DNA of 26,990 nt from an uncultured Collinsella sp. Its GTDB lineage: Bacteria; Actinomycetota; Coriobacteriia; Coriobacteriales; Coriobacteriaceae. The notes under the pieces were generated by a model, which did no database searches, had not been told where the DNA came from, and was given only the letters and a program-made list of their open reading frames with translations. Below, one piece after another: positions 9,829 to 18,213 of this stretch (position 1 is its first letter; the number at the start of each line of letters is the position of its first letter). The stretch is taken from NCBI GenBank assembly GCA_902490325.1, contig CABUDJ010000022.1, positions 1 through 26,990 of the forward strand, read 5' to 3'. The translations under genes were made by a program, and so were the position numbers.

Positions 9829-11310
9829 CTAGTCCTGGGCTTTGATGCTCGGCAGCAGGATCTGCGCGAGGTAGTCGGTCTCGAGTTTGGTCGCGGCGTC
9901 TGCGTTGCCGTGTTTGCCAACCAGGTCGTTCTTGATCTGACTATAGGTGTAGCGGTTGCCGGTCGTCAGCTCGACAAGCTCAATGGCCGTGTCCATGGGG
10001 TAGGTCGACACTGGATCCTGGGTGCGCCCGTTGATAGTCTGGGGCACCACGTACGGATAGACGGGGCCGCTGGCATAGACGGTATAACCGTTGCCCAGGC
10101 TGACCGTGCCCAAAACCGTATCGCCGTCATCGGGCGTAAAGGTCTCGCCATCGCGCGCGGCGACGAGCGTCACGAGCGACGTATTGGCGTCGTCGCCCAG
10201 ATAGATGCATAGCGTGCTGCCGTTTTGCCAAGTTGCGACCTTGCCGTACCACTCGACGGGAATATCGAGCTGGTAGAGGTCGGTTGCCTTGTGGCGAGCG
10301 TCAGCATCACGGGATGCCTGTGCCTTTTGCGCGCTCACGGCATTGACGGCGACGTCGCGCCGCGCGGTTGCTGCCTGCTGGAGTACTTTGGCAGCCGCGG
10401 CGGAGCTCGCACCGCCCTCCTCGGCATACTTGGCGGCGGCATCGATTTGATCGTCAGTCACCGTGTCGGCCGAAGGCACCTTGAGCTTAAAGGTGGCCTG
10501 GGCACTTAAATCCTGTCCATCGCTCTTAACGGTGACCTGCGTCTTGGTGGTCGGGACGGTATAGACGGTGCCGTCGGCCGCGATGGGGGAGGCGGCGATG
10601 GAGAGCGTGTAATCGCCGGGCAGCAGTTTGATGCCGCGGCCGCGCTCGTCAACATAGAGTGTTTCGCTCACGGAGGAGCCATCAGCGTCCTGACCGCTCA
10701 CCTGTACGGGAATCTTGGAGCCGGTGGAACAGTCGAGGCCCGCGGCATGCACACCAATCTGCACTGACATCATCGTGTGGGCATTGGCGGCGACAGCGGC
10801 AGCCTGCTCTTGCTGATATCCGTTCCAGGCAGCATAGCCTGCACCGCCGGCGACGAGCGCGACGGCCACGACACCGGCGACCATCAGATTGCGACGCTTG
10901 GGCGACATCTTGCGATGGCGAACCTCGGCCTCGCGTGCCGAGGGGACGGACGGAAGGGGAATATCGCCCATGGCGATGGTCTCGTCCACGGCTGGTGCGG
11001 AACCCAAGCCAGGAAGCTCGCGGGTCAGCGAATCCTCGGCCGGCAAGCTGTCGAGCAAGACGGTTTCCTCGTCCGTGTCGGATCCGGGCTGGTCGTCGGC
11101 CTCGCTATCGTCCTCTTCGGCTTCGTCAGGAGCGTCTTTGGCGTCGCTGCCTTCGTCCTCAGTGTCTTCGTGCACCTCGTCCTGCGCGTCGACGACCGAA
11201 TCGCTAAACGAGAGCTCGTCTAGCGCGATCCGGTCAAGGCTCTCCAGGGCTTCGGCACATGCTTCCGCATCCTGGGCCGCATCCTCGCGGCCATACGTCT
11301 CATCGCTCAT
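9829..11310 (-). CDS. Membrane-anchored protein with acidic cytoplasmic N-terminus (493 aa)
   Basis: I do not recognise the family. Residues 1-130 are very acidic (runs such as DAPDEAEEDDSEADD) and likely disordered in the cytoplasm. A basic patch (RHRKMSPKRR, 131-140) precedes one membrane segment (141-162). The outside part begins with a coiled Gln/Ala stretch and then a beta-rich region (MMSVQIGVHAAGLDC...GDYTLSIAASP) that resembles an immunoglobulin-like or prealbumin-like fold. It ends with a second region that includes an Ala-rich helix (about 300-340). The start is the ATG at 11310 with GGGGGA just upstream; an upstream in-frame start at 11361 has no support. Monocistronic by position. 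Confidence 0.75.
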   Translation of the reverse strand: MSDETYGREDAAQDAEACAEALESLDRIALDELSFSDSVVDAQDEVHEDTEDEGSDAKDAPDEAEEDDSEADDQPGSDTDEETVLLDSLPAEDSLTRELPGLGSAPAVDETIAMGDIPLPSVPSAREAEVRHRKMSPKRRNLMVAGVVAVALVAGGAGYAAWNGYQQEQAAAVAANAHTMMSVQIGVHAAGLDCSTGSKIPVQVSGQDADGSSVSETLYVDERGRGIKLLPGDYTLSIAASPIAADGTVYTVPTTKTQVTVKSDGQDLSAQATFKLKVPSADTVTDDQIDAAAKYAEEGGASSAAAAKVLQQAATARRDVAVNAVSAQKAQASRDADARHKATDLYQLDIPVEWYGKVATWQNGSTLCIYLGDDANTSLVTLVAARDGETFTPDDGDTVLGTVSLGNGYTVYASGPVYPYVVPQTINGRTQDPVSTYPMDTAIELVELTTGNRYTYSQIKNDLVGKHGNADAATKLETDYLAQILLPSIKAQD

Positions 11311-11431
11311 ATATCCCCCAATGCAATATCGGCTCAACACTGTACCCAAAAATGGAGTCATATAAAGCGCATACGAAATATAAGATCCGATTTAACCTGA
11401 GCGCATCGTTCGGCCGCATCCTCGCGGCAGC

Positions 11432-11472
11432 AAAAAGCCCCCGGAAAGCGGACAAATCGCTTTCCGGGGGCA
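11432..11472 (-). terminator. Intrinsic terminator of the tetR-DUF5692 transcript
   Basis: On the minus strand the stem GCCCCCGGAAAGCG with its complement (11437-11472) is followed by TTTTT (11436-11432). It lies about 70 bases after the stop codon at 11542. Confidence 0.85.
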
Positions 11473-11541
11473 TGCAATACGTTGCATTGCGCGGAGTCGG
11501 CCAGGCGGCTTCACATTCAAGCGGCGTTCGCGCTGGGCATG

Positions 11542-12549
11542 TTACTCGGCGTGAGCGTAATCCACCTTGGCGCGGCGGGCGGTAGCCTTCTCCCAGTCGC
11601 TGGTGCCCTCAAAGACATCCTGCTTGTAGGGGTTGCGGCCGAGCTTCTTGGCGCGGTAGGCGACGTAGATGATCGCGGCGATGTTGGCGACCAGCGCGGC
11701 GATGGAGACCGCGGTGGCGGCGGCGGGGTCGAGCGTGGAGTGGGTCACAAAGATGGACTCCTCCTGGAAGTACGGGAACACCTGGGCAAACATGCACTAA
11801 ATGGCCAGCGTAAAGGCGCGGTTCTGGATCCAGCCGCCCTTGTTCCAGATAAAGGCGGCGACGGTGGGCGCCAGCAGCAGCGCAAAGCCGCAGAACCAGG
11901 AGTGGGTGGGCAGGCAGTTGTAGGTGTAGCAGAAGTTCCAGATATCGTAGGCGATGATGTAGACCCAGGTCATATCGGGCCACAGCATGTCGGTCTGATC
12001 CTCGGAGGCGTAGACGCTCCACCAACCGGTCATGCAGAAGATGTTGATGATACCGGCGATGCCGTTGAACACGTTGTTCCAGCCGGCCAGCTGCGTAGCA
12101 CCTTCGGAGGTGACCCAGGTGGACTCGCCCAGGACAAAGAAGTGATAGGCGCTCTCGAAGTCGGACACGACGGCGATCATGATGTTGATGGCGACGATCA
12201 CAAACGGCCACGCGCGGAACCAATGCGCCTTGCCGATCTTTCCCCACTGGTACTTAATGGCAATGAAGCCCCAGCAACCGGCCAGCGCCGCGTATACCTT
12301 GGCGTAGTGGAACCAGCTGTTCTGGTACACATGGGTAGGGTTGGTGAGCGCCCACTCGGCACCCTGCGAGACGCCGATGGCGATGGCGACGCAGTAGATG
12401 GTCATGGCCAGCGGAGCCACGCCAAAGATGATTGCCGCGCCGAGCTTGGTGCGGCGGCCGACCTCGTTGAGCACGATCAGGCCGATAAAGACCATGGCCC
12501 AGCCGGCCCAGTGGATAAGGGTATCGCTACCCCAAACATCGAACAGCAC
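11542..12549 (-). pseudogene. DUF5692-like polytopic membrane protein, interrupted by an in-frame TAG
   Basis: A hydrophobic protein with about eight membrane segments and a Trp/Tyr-rich sequence. Features such as WFHYAKVYAALAGCWGF and FVIVAINIMIAVVSDFESA look like the DUF5692 family from memory. The first part reads 250 residues from a GTG at 12549 (AGGAG nine bases upstream) to a TAG at 11797-11799. The same frame continues for 84 residues with a final membrane segment and basic tail (ALVANIAAIIYVAYRAKKLGRNPYKQD) to 11542. A single TGG-to-TAG change explains the break (FTLAI-stop-CMFAQ). There is no ribosome-binding site before the internal ATG at 11793. It is 63 bases downstream of tetR and presumably co-transcribed. 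A strain-level null mutation, suppression, or a base error are all possible. Confidence 0.75.
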
Positions 12550-12612
12550 GCTGCTCTCCTTTCACACGCCCGCGGCCCCTCTTCTGATCGCGGGCAGTTT
12601 GGCCAAATGTCG

Positions 12613-13275
12613 TCAGTTCTGGGGCTTGCGCTCCGGATACTTAGCGGTATGGCCCTCGATGTGGAGTGTCGAGGCGATGATTTCCTTGACCGTCTCGTCG
12701 GGCACATCGGGGTGCGTGCGGATATACATCAACAACCCCATGATGAGGGTGTAGAACGTCTCGTAGACATGGTCGATGCGTAGCTCATGATGGGCGACAA
12801 AGTCCACTACGGTGGTGTCGCAGATATACTGCGCCACACGCTGGACCACGTTGTGCAAAAAGCCGCCGTAGAGCGCGCCGCTGCTCGAGGTGAGCGTGCT
12901 CGGCAGCTCGTGGCCGCTGGCGACCAGGCGCTTAAAGAGCGGGGCGACGGTGTCGAGCGCGCCCTCGATATCACCGACGGTGCGGTCGGCGTTCCACTGC
13001 TCGAGCTCGGAGATAAAGCCGTCGATCGCCTCGTCCATAACGGCGGTGACGGCGGCGTCCATATCGGCGAAGTAGTGGTAGAACAATGAACGCGTGCAGC
13101 CGGCTCGCTTGGTTACGGCCGATACCGATAGGTGGGACACGCCCAGCTCGGAGCTTACGGTGCGCACGGCGGCGAGAATCTCGCGACGGCGTTCGTCGCC
13201 CGTCTGGCGCTTTGCCGCGCTATCGGATGCGGGGACGGCATCGACCACAGAGGTATCTGCTGTGTTGTTGCCCAT
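12613..13275 (-). CDS. TetR/AcrR-family transcriptional regulator (220 aa)
   Basis: A dimeric repressor by family. The N-terminal helix-turn-helix lies at about residues 27-73 (RRREILAAVRTVSSELG ... VTKRAGCTRSLFYHYFADMD). The rest is a helical ligand-binding domain with no ligand I can name. The ATG at 13275 has GAAAGG about 11 bases upstream. It is the first gene of a minus-strand transcript with the DUF5692-like gene and is divergent from the oxidoreductase at 13465. Two 15-bp palindromes in the shared space (13336-13350, 13359-13373) are the obvious candidate operators, so it probably controls itself, the membrane protein and the oxidoreductase. Confidence 0.9.
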   Translation of the reverse strand: MGNNTADTSVVDAVPASDSAAKRQTGDERRREILAAVRTVSSELGVSHLSVSAVTKRAGCTRSLFYHYFADMDAAVTAVMDEAIDGFISELEQWNADRTVGDIEGALDTVAPLFKRLVASGHELPSTLTSSSGALYGGFLHNVVQRVAQYICDTTVVDFVAHHELRIDHVYETFYTLIMGLLMYIRTHPDVPDETVKEIIASTLHIEGHTAKYPERKPQN

Positions 13276-13335
13276 GTTTTTGGCCGCCTTTCATCCTCTT
13301 TTGCCTGACCGTTCGCCTAACAGTCTTGAATATTG

Positions 13336-13373
13336 TTGACGGTTCGTCAATACTATTTTTGACACAATGTCAA
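13336..13373. promoter_or_regulatory. Two 15-bp palindromes, candidate TetR operators
   Basis: TTGACGGTTCGTCAA (13336-13350, 6-bp arms) and TTGACACAATGTCAA (13359-13373, 6-bp perfect arms) share the form TTGAC-N5-GTCAA and start 23 bases apart. They lie in the 189-base space between the divergent tetR and oxidoreductase genes. Confidence 0.65.
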
Positions 13374-13464
13374 CAATGGCGGGTGAACGGCATGGGGCAT
13401 GCCCGGCCTGCAAAAAAGAGGGGCGCCGCGGTCCCGCCGGGCTGTGGCAAGAGAAGGGACAACC

Positions 13465-16242
13465 ATGATTCTCAACGGACCGGGAATTAGCTACACCGAG
13501 CCCGATATCGGCGCGGAGTTTGTGCCGCCGCTGCCGGAGCATCCGCGTGAGGCCATCGTCAAGCTGTGCGAGCACTGCACCAACCGTCTGCTGCATCGCG
13601 ATGAGCTGCTGGGCTACGAGTACTGGTCGTTTGCCGAGGCCGCAACCGACGAGCAGGCCGAAGTGCTCTGCAAGATGAAGATGCGCCGTCCCTATACGCT
13701 GCTCGAGATGGTCAAGCTCACCAGCATGCCCGAAGCCGATATCGAGAAGATGCTCGACGACATGAGCTACACGGGTCTGCTCGAGTACAACTGGGAAAAC
13801 CCCGAGCGCGCCAAGCAGTGGGTGCTGCCCATGCTGGTGCCGGGTTCCGCCGAGTTCCTCAACATGCGCGTGAGCCAGCTCGAGGAGCACCCGGTCTATG
13901 CCAAGTTCTTTGAGCAGGCGTCCAAGGGACCGCTGTCGAAGGCCACGCCGATGGTGCCGCCCGGAGGCGCCGGTATCGGCATGCATGTCATTCCGGTCGA
14001 GAAGGCTATCGACGCCGCGAGCACCTCGGTACCGATTGAGCATATCGAGCATTGGCTCGACAAATACGATGGCAAATATGCCGCTAGCACCTGCAGCTGC
14101 CGCGCGAGCCGTCGCGTGATGGGTGAGGGCTGCGCCGACGACCCGGCCGATTGGTGCATCGCCGTGGGCGATATGGCCGACTACGTGGTTGAGACCGATC
14201 GTGGCCATTACGTGACCCGCGACGAGGTTTACGACATCCTGCGCCAGGCCGAGGACAACGGCTTTGTGCACCAGATCACCAATATCGACGGCGAGAACAA
14301 GATCTTCGCCATCTGCAACTGCAACGTCAACGTGTGCTACGCCCTGCGCACCTCGCAGCTGTTCAACACGCCCAACCTGTCGCGCTCGGCCTATGTCGCC
14401 AAGGTCGAGAAGGACAAGTGCGTGGCCTGCGGTCGCTGCGTTGAGGTGTGTCCGGCCGGCGCCGCCAAACTGGGCCAGAAGCTCTGCAGCAAAAAGGCCG
14501 GCGGCCGCGTGCCCGAGTATCCGTGCCAGGAGCTGCCCGATGCCACCAAGTGGGACCACACCAAGTGGTCGCCCAGCTACCGCAACGACAACCGCATCGA
14601 GACGCATGAGTCCGGCACCGCTCCCTGCAAGACGGCCTGTCCCGCGCACGTTGCCGTTCAGGGCTATTTGAAGCTCGCGGCTCAGGGTCGCTATGACGAG
14701 GCGCTGGCGCTCATCAAGCGTGAGAACCCGCTGCCCGCCATCTGCGGCCGCGTGTGCAACCGCCGCTGCGAGGATGCCTGCACCCGCGGTCGCGTGGACG
14801 AGGCCGTGGCCATCGACGAGGTCAAGAAGTTTATCGCCCAGCGCGATCTGGACGCCGCGACCCGTTATGTCCCGCCTGTGGTGACGCCGACGCGCGCTGG
14901 CGGCTTCGACCAGAAGATTGCCATCATCGGCGCCGGTCCGGCCGGTCTGTCCTGCGCCTTCTATCTGGCCGAGAAGGGCTACAAGCCCATCGTATTCGAG
15001 AAAAACGAGCGCCCGGGCGGCATGCTCACCTATGGCATTCCCAGCTTTAAGCTGCAGAAGGATGTTATCGAGGCCGAGGTCGAGGTCATTCGCCTGATGG
15101 GTGCCGAGTTCCGCTATGGCGTGGAAGTCGGTCGCGATGTGACGCTCGACGAGCTGCGCGCGCAGGGCTTTAAGGCCTTCTACGTGGCCATTGGCTGCCA
15201 GGGCGGCCGCCTTGCCGGTATTCCGGGCGAGGATGCCGAGGACGTGACCGTGGCCGTCGACTTCCTTCGCGAGGTCAACAGCGGCAAGATCGACGCGCTG
15301 CCTGGCCGCACCATCGTGGTGGGCGGCGGCAACGTGGCCATCGACGTTGCCCGCAACGCTTGCCGTCTGGGTTCCGAGCACGTTGAGATGTTCTGCCTGG
15401 AGAGCGAGGCCCAGATGCCCGCCAGCGAGGAGGAGCGTCGCGAGGCCGTTGAGGACGGCGCTCACATCAGCTGCGGCTGGGGCCCCAAGGAGGTTCACCT
15501 GGACGAGGCCGGTCGCGTATGTGGCATCACCTTTAAGCGCTGCACGCGCGTCTTTGACGACGAGGGCCGTTTTGCGCCCGAGTACGATGAGAACGATCTG
15601 CGTCGTGTCGATGCCGACCGCGTGGTCATGTCGATTGGCCAGTCCATTGTGTGGGGCGACCTGCTGGCTGGCTCCAAAGTGGAGCTTGGTCGTGGCCAGG
15701 GTGCCCTTGCCGATCCCCAGACCTACCAGACCGCCGAGCCCGATATCTTTGTGGGCGGCGACGTCTATACCGGTCCGAGCTTTGCCATCGATGCCATCGC
15801 CGCCGGTCACGAGGCCGCCGTGTCCATCCATCGCTTTGTGCAGCCGGGATCCACGCTCACCATCGGCCGCAACCAGCGCCGCTACACCGCGCTCGACCGC
15901 GACGATGTCGTGATTGAGAGCTACGACAACGCGAGCCGCGAGGTTGCCCACGTGGACCGCGAGCGCGAGAAGGCTGCGCCGTTTAGCGAGTATGTCGAGA
16001 CCTTTACCGAAGAGCAGGTGCGCGCCGAGACCGCCCGCTGCCTGGGCTGCGGCGCATCGATCGTCGACCCCAACAAGTGTATCGGCTGCGGCCTGTGCAC
16101 CACCAAGTGCGCGTTTGACGCCATCCATCTGGATCGCGACCGCCCCGAGTGCTCCACGATGGTCAAATACGAGCAAAAGCTCCCAAGCCTGGGCAAGTAT
16201 GCACTCAAGCGTGCCATCAAGATCAAATTCGGTCGCAAGTAA
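13465..16242 (+). CDS. Multi-cluster Fe-S/FAD pyridine-nucleotide oxidoreductase (925 aa)
   Basis: A cytoplasmic electron-transfer flavoenzyme built around a GltD-like module. The N-terminal third (1-310) has scattered cysteines (C210/C212, C284/C286). Next come a ferredoxin motif C319-C322-C325-C329, and the GltD-type Fe-S domain with C388/C392 and C427/C431/C435/C439. Then follow an FAD fold GAGPAG (489-494), an NAD(P) fold GGGNVA (620-625), and a C-terminal ferredoxin motif C872-C875-C878-C882 preceded by C859/C862. The ATG at 13465 has GAAGGG six bases upstream; an upstream in-frame start at 13399 lacks support. It is divergent from tetR/DUF5692. The acceptor is unknown. It is not a plain glutamate synthase small subunit, because it has extra domains at both ends and no gltB nearby. 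Confidence 0.88.
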   Translation: MILNGPGISYTEPDIGAEFVPPLPEHPREAIVKLCEHCTNRLLHRDELLGYEYWSFAEAATDEQAEVLCKMKMRRPYTLLEMVKLTSMPEADIEKMLDDMSYTGLLEYNWENPERAKQWVLPMLVPGSAEFLNMRVSQLEEHPVYAKFFEQASKGPLSKATPMVPPGGAGIGMHVIPVEKAIDAASTSVPIEHIEHWLDKYDGKYAASTCSCRASRRVMGEGCADDPADWCIAVGDMADYVVETDRGHYVTRDEVYDILRQAEDNGFVHQITNIDGENKIFAICNCNVNVCYALRTSQLFNTPNLSRSAYVAKVEKDKCVACGRCVEVCPAGAAKLGQKLCSKKAGGRVPEYPCQELPDATKWDHTKWSPSYRNDNRIETHESGTAPCKTACPAHVAVQGYLKLAAQGRYDEALALIKRENPLPAICGRVCNRRCEDACTRGRVDEAVAIDEVKKFIAQRDLDAATRYVPPVVTPTRAGGFDQKIAIIGAGPAGLSCAFYLAEKGYKPIVFEKNERPGGMLTYGIPSFKLQKDVIEAEVEVIRLMGAEFRYGVEVGRDVTLDELRAQGFKAFYVAIGCQGGRLAGIPGEDAEDVTVAVDFLREVNSGKIDALPGRTIVVGGGNVAIDVARNACRLGSEHVEMFCLESEAQMPASEEERREAVEDGAHISCGWGPKEVHLDEAGRVCGITFKRCTRVFDDEGRFAPEYDENDLRRVDADRVVMSIGQSIVWGDLLAGSKVELGRGQGALADPQTYQTAEPDIFVGGDVYTGPSFAIDAIAAGHEAAVSIHRFVQPGSTLTIGRNQRRYTALDRDDVVIESYDNASREVAHVDREREKAAPFSEYVETFTEEQVRAETARCLGCGASIVDPNKCIGCGLCTTKCAFDAIHLDRDRPECSTMVKYEQKLPSLGKYALKRAIKIKFGRK

Positions 16243-16249
16243 TGAGGTT

Positions 16250-16271
16250 CCGCCGTTCTAACGAACGGCGG
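16250..16271 (+). terminator. Hairpin after the oxidoreductase gene
   Basis: The 9-bp perfect arms CCGCCGTTC (16250-16258) and GAACGGCGG (16263-16271) enclose a TAAC loop eight bases after the stop codon. There is no T-run. A second GC-rich pairing (GGCGCC elements near 16287 and 16323) lies just after it, so this is likely a weak or Rho-assisted end. Confidence 0.5.
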
Positions 16272-16439
16272 CACTGCCGACGCTGCGCGGCGCCCAAGCA
16301 CCCCATCTTGCCCCTCAACTTCGGCGCCGCGGGCAAAAGCCCAGCGGACGCCTTGTTTCGGGGCAACCTGGGGCACCTGGATCGCCGCTCGCTGACGTTT
16401 GGCTGACATCGCATCAACCGTTGTTGAAAGGTTTCTACC

Positions 16440-16868
16440 TTGCATGAATTGGGAATCGTTTACCACATCATTCGCGATGTCGAGAATGTGGCGCGCGCTC
16501 ATGGCGTGCGTCGCGTTTCGAGCGTGACGTTGCTACTGGGCGAGGTCTCGGGCGTCGTTCCCGACTTGCTGCTCGACGCTTGGCGCTGGGCAGCAGATAA
16601 AAAGCCTATCGCGCAGGGCGCGGAGCTTATCGTGGAGCCCGTCGAGGCCGTGACACATTGCGAGGCGTGCGGCTGCGACTACGCGACGGTCGAGCACGGC
16701 AAGACCTGTCCCCATTGCGGTAGCGGCGAGACCTATTTGCTGCAGGGCCAAGAGGTAATGATCAAACAGATCGAGACTCCCGACGAGGACCCGGCAGACG
16801 CTGCTCCTGACGGCCTCTCCGACGCACCCGATGCCGTCGACGCCGCCAACCCACTCCACATCGCCTAA
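16440..16868 (+). CDS. hypA: Hydrogenase nickel metallochaperone HypA, TTG start
   Basis: Delivers nickel to the large subunit of [NiFe] hydrogenase with HypB. The N-terminus MHELGI carries the invariant nickel ligand His2, which fixes the start at the TTG at 16440; GAAAGG lies about nine bases upstream. The zinc site has two CxxC pairs, C74/C77 and C90/C93 (CPHC). At 142 residues it is longer than the usual 113-120 because of an acidic Asp/Ala/Pro-rich tail after about residue 113. No hypB, other hyp gene or hydrogenase subunit is adjacent, so it stands apart from any hydrogenase cluster in this window. Confidence 0.92.
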   Translation: MHELGIVYHIIRDVENVARAHGVRRVSSVTLLLGEVSGVVPDLLLDAWRWAADKKPIAQGAELIVEPVEAVTHCEACGCDYATVEHGKTCPHCGSGETYLLQGQEVMIKQIETPDEDPADAAPDGLSDAPDAVDAANPLHIA

Positions 16869-16930
16869 CATCCAATGACTGCATGGGCTAGAGTTCTAAA
16901 CATATTTGCTTCGGTTAGTCAAGTCATGTC

Positions 16931-17158
16931 TGTTTAAACAAAATGGCGGCACGCAGGCGCATTGGGATCCACCTAAAAGCGGTTTTAACGAACAGTGCGC
17001 CTGTATATGTCTTTGGAAACAATCGGCAAATCACGTTTTATCAGGCAATGAGCTGTAAACCAGCAATGTAATCAATTTGTAACAAACTTAGACGTTTAAA
17101 CAAATAATCCAACCTTTTGCGAATTTAGCTATAATTCCACAATCCAAACAGGTATACT
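16931..17158 (+). promoter_or_regulatory. AT-rich PTS leader with paired GTTTAAACAAA motifs
   Basis: The 337-base gap before the PTS genes contains no gene. It holds two copies of GTTTAAACAAA (16932-16942 and 17094-17104; the first lies inside the palindrome TGTTTAAACA). It also has an inverted repeat CAGGCGCA (16954-16961) / TGCGCCTG (16996-17003) and the -10-like boxes TATAAT (17130-17135) and TATACT (17153-17158). I could not place a convincing -35. The motifs are candidate regulator sites for the PTS operon. Confidence 0.4.
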
Positions 17159-17205
17159 CCTTTCATGTCGTGTAGGAAATACGTAGACAAAAAGGAGGTT
17201 ATGTG

Positions 17206-18195
17206 ATGGTAAGTATTGTTCTTGCTAGCCACGGGGACTTGGCAGCTGGAATCAAGCAGACGGGCTCGATGGTCTTTGGCGATCAGCCGTCTGTTGCCGT
17301 GGTCTCGCTCGAGCCGAGCATGGGCCCCGACGACTTCCGTGCCAAGGTCGAGGAAGCAGTCGCTTCCTTCGAGGACCAGGAGCAGGTGCTCTTCCTCGTT
17401 GATCTGTGGGGCGGCACGCCGTTCAACCAGATCAGCGGGCTCATCGAGGGCCACGATTCCTGGGCTATCGTCACCGGTGTCAACCTGCCTATGCTCATCG
17501 AGGCATATTCGCAGCGCTTTGACGCAAAGAACACTGCACATGCGATCGCAAAACATCTCGTGACTGAGGCTAAGGCTGGCGTGCGCGTCAAGCCCGAGTC
17601 TCTGGAGCCCGAGGAGAAGAAGCCGGCTGCGGCCGCTGCTGCTCCTGCAGGCGCCATCCCTCCGGGAACGGTCATCGGCGATGGGCACATCAAGATCGCC
17701 CACGTCCGTATCGACACCCGTCTGCTTCATGGTCAGGTGGCCACCACGTGGACCAAGCAGATCAACCCCAACCGCATCATCGTGGTTTCCGACGGCGTTG
17801 CTCACGACGAGCTCCGCAAGACCATGATCGAGCAGGCTGCCCCTCCGGGAGTCCATGCCAACGTCGTGCCCATCAAGAAGATGGCCGAGGTCGTCAAGGA
17901 CACGCGCTTTGGTGACACCAAGGCCATGCTGCTCTTTGAGAACCCGCAGGATCTGCTCAAGGCCATCGAGGCCGGCGTCGACATCAAGGAAGTCAACATC
18001 GGTTCCATGGCTCACTCCAAGGGCAAGGTCGTCGTCACCAACGCCGTCGCTATGGGCGATGACGACGTCAAGACTCTCGAGGCCCTCAAGGCCAAGGGCG
18101 TCAAGTTCGAGGTCCGCAAGGTTCCTTCGGATTCCTCCGAGGATCTCGACGCCATGTTGAAGAAAGCTAAGGCCGAACTGGCCGCTCAAGCATAG
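17206..18195 (+). CDS. manX: PTS mannose/fructose/sorbose-family EIIAB component
   Basis: Cytoplasmic phosphotransfer subunit that takes phosphate from HPr and passes it to sugar entering through IIC-IID. The IIA domain (about 1-125) has the phospho-histidine H9 in MVSIVLASHGDL and the VDLWGGTPFN motif (65-74). An Ala/Pro/Glu linker (about 128-155) follows, then the IIB domain with the second phospho-histidine H175 in RIDTRLLHGQV. Its 329 residues match the ManX fusion. AAGGAGG sits seven bases before the ATG at 17206; the GTG at 17203 in the same frame is too close. It is the first gene of an operon with IIC (18 bases on) and IID. The sugar cannot be told from sequence. Confidence 0.95.
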   Translation: MVSIVLASHGDLAAGIKQTGSMVFGDQPSVAVVSLEPSMGPDDFRAKVEEAVASFEDQEQVLFLVDLWGGTPFNQISGLIEGHDSWAIVTGVNLPMLIEAYSQRFDAKNTAHAIAKHLVTEAKAGVRVKPESLEPEEKKPAAAAAAPAGAIPPGTVIGDGHIKIAHVRIDTRLLHGQVATTWTKQINPNRIIVVSDGVAHDELRKTMIEQAAPPGVHANVVPIKKMAEVVKDTRFGDTKAMLLFENPQDLLKAIEAGVDIKEVNIGSMAHSKGKVVVTNAVAMGDDDVKTLEALKAKGVKFEVRKVPSDSSEDLDAMLKKAKAELAAQA

Positions 18196-18213
18196 TAAAG
18201 GAGGGTCCGATAC

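Noticed and set aside
11542..11793. A separate small gene starting at the ATG at 11793
   Set aside because: It has no ribosome-binding site, lies in exactly the same frame as the upstream membrane protein, and begins in the middle of a predicted membrane region.
11482..12783. Plus-strand frame opposite the DUF5692-like gene
   Set aside because: It is rich in Gly/Asp/His with no domain and runs through the minus-strand terminator region and into tetR. The membrane protein on the other strand is coherent.
13291..16176. Very long open frame on the minus strand opposite the oxidoreductase
   Set aside because: It mirrors the GC-rich codon pattern of the plus-strand gene, has no recognisable domain or good ribosome-binding site, and would overlap the tetR start. 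The plus-strand product has clear Fe-S and FAD motifs.
16950..16970. Possible sigma-54 (-24/-12) promoter before the PTS operon
   Set aside because: GGCACG is present but the required GC at the right distance is missing, no LevR-type activator is nearby, and sigma-54 is not expected in this lineage.
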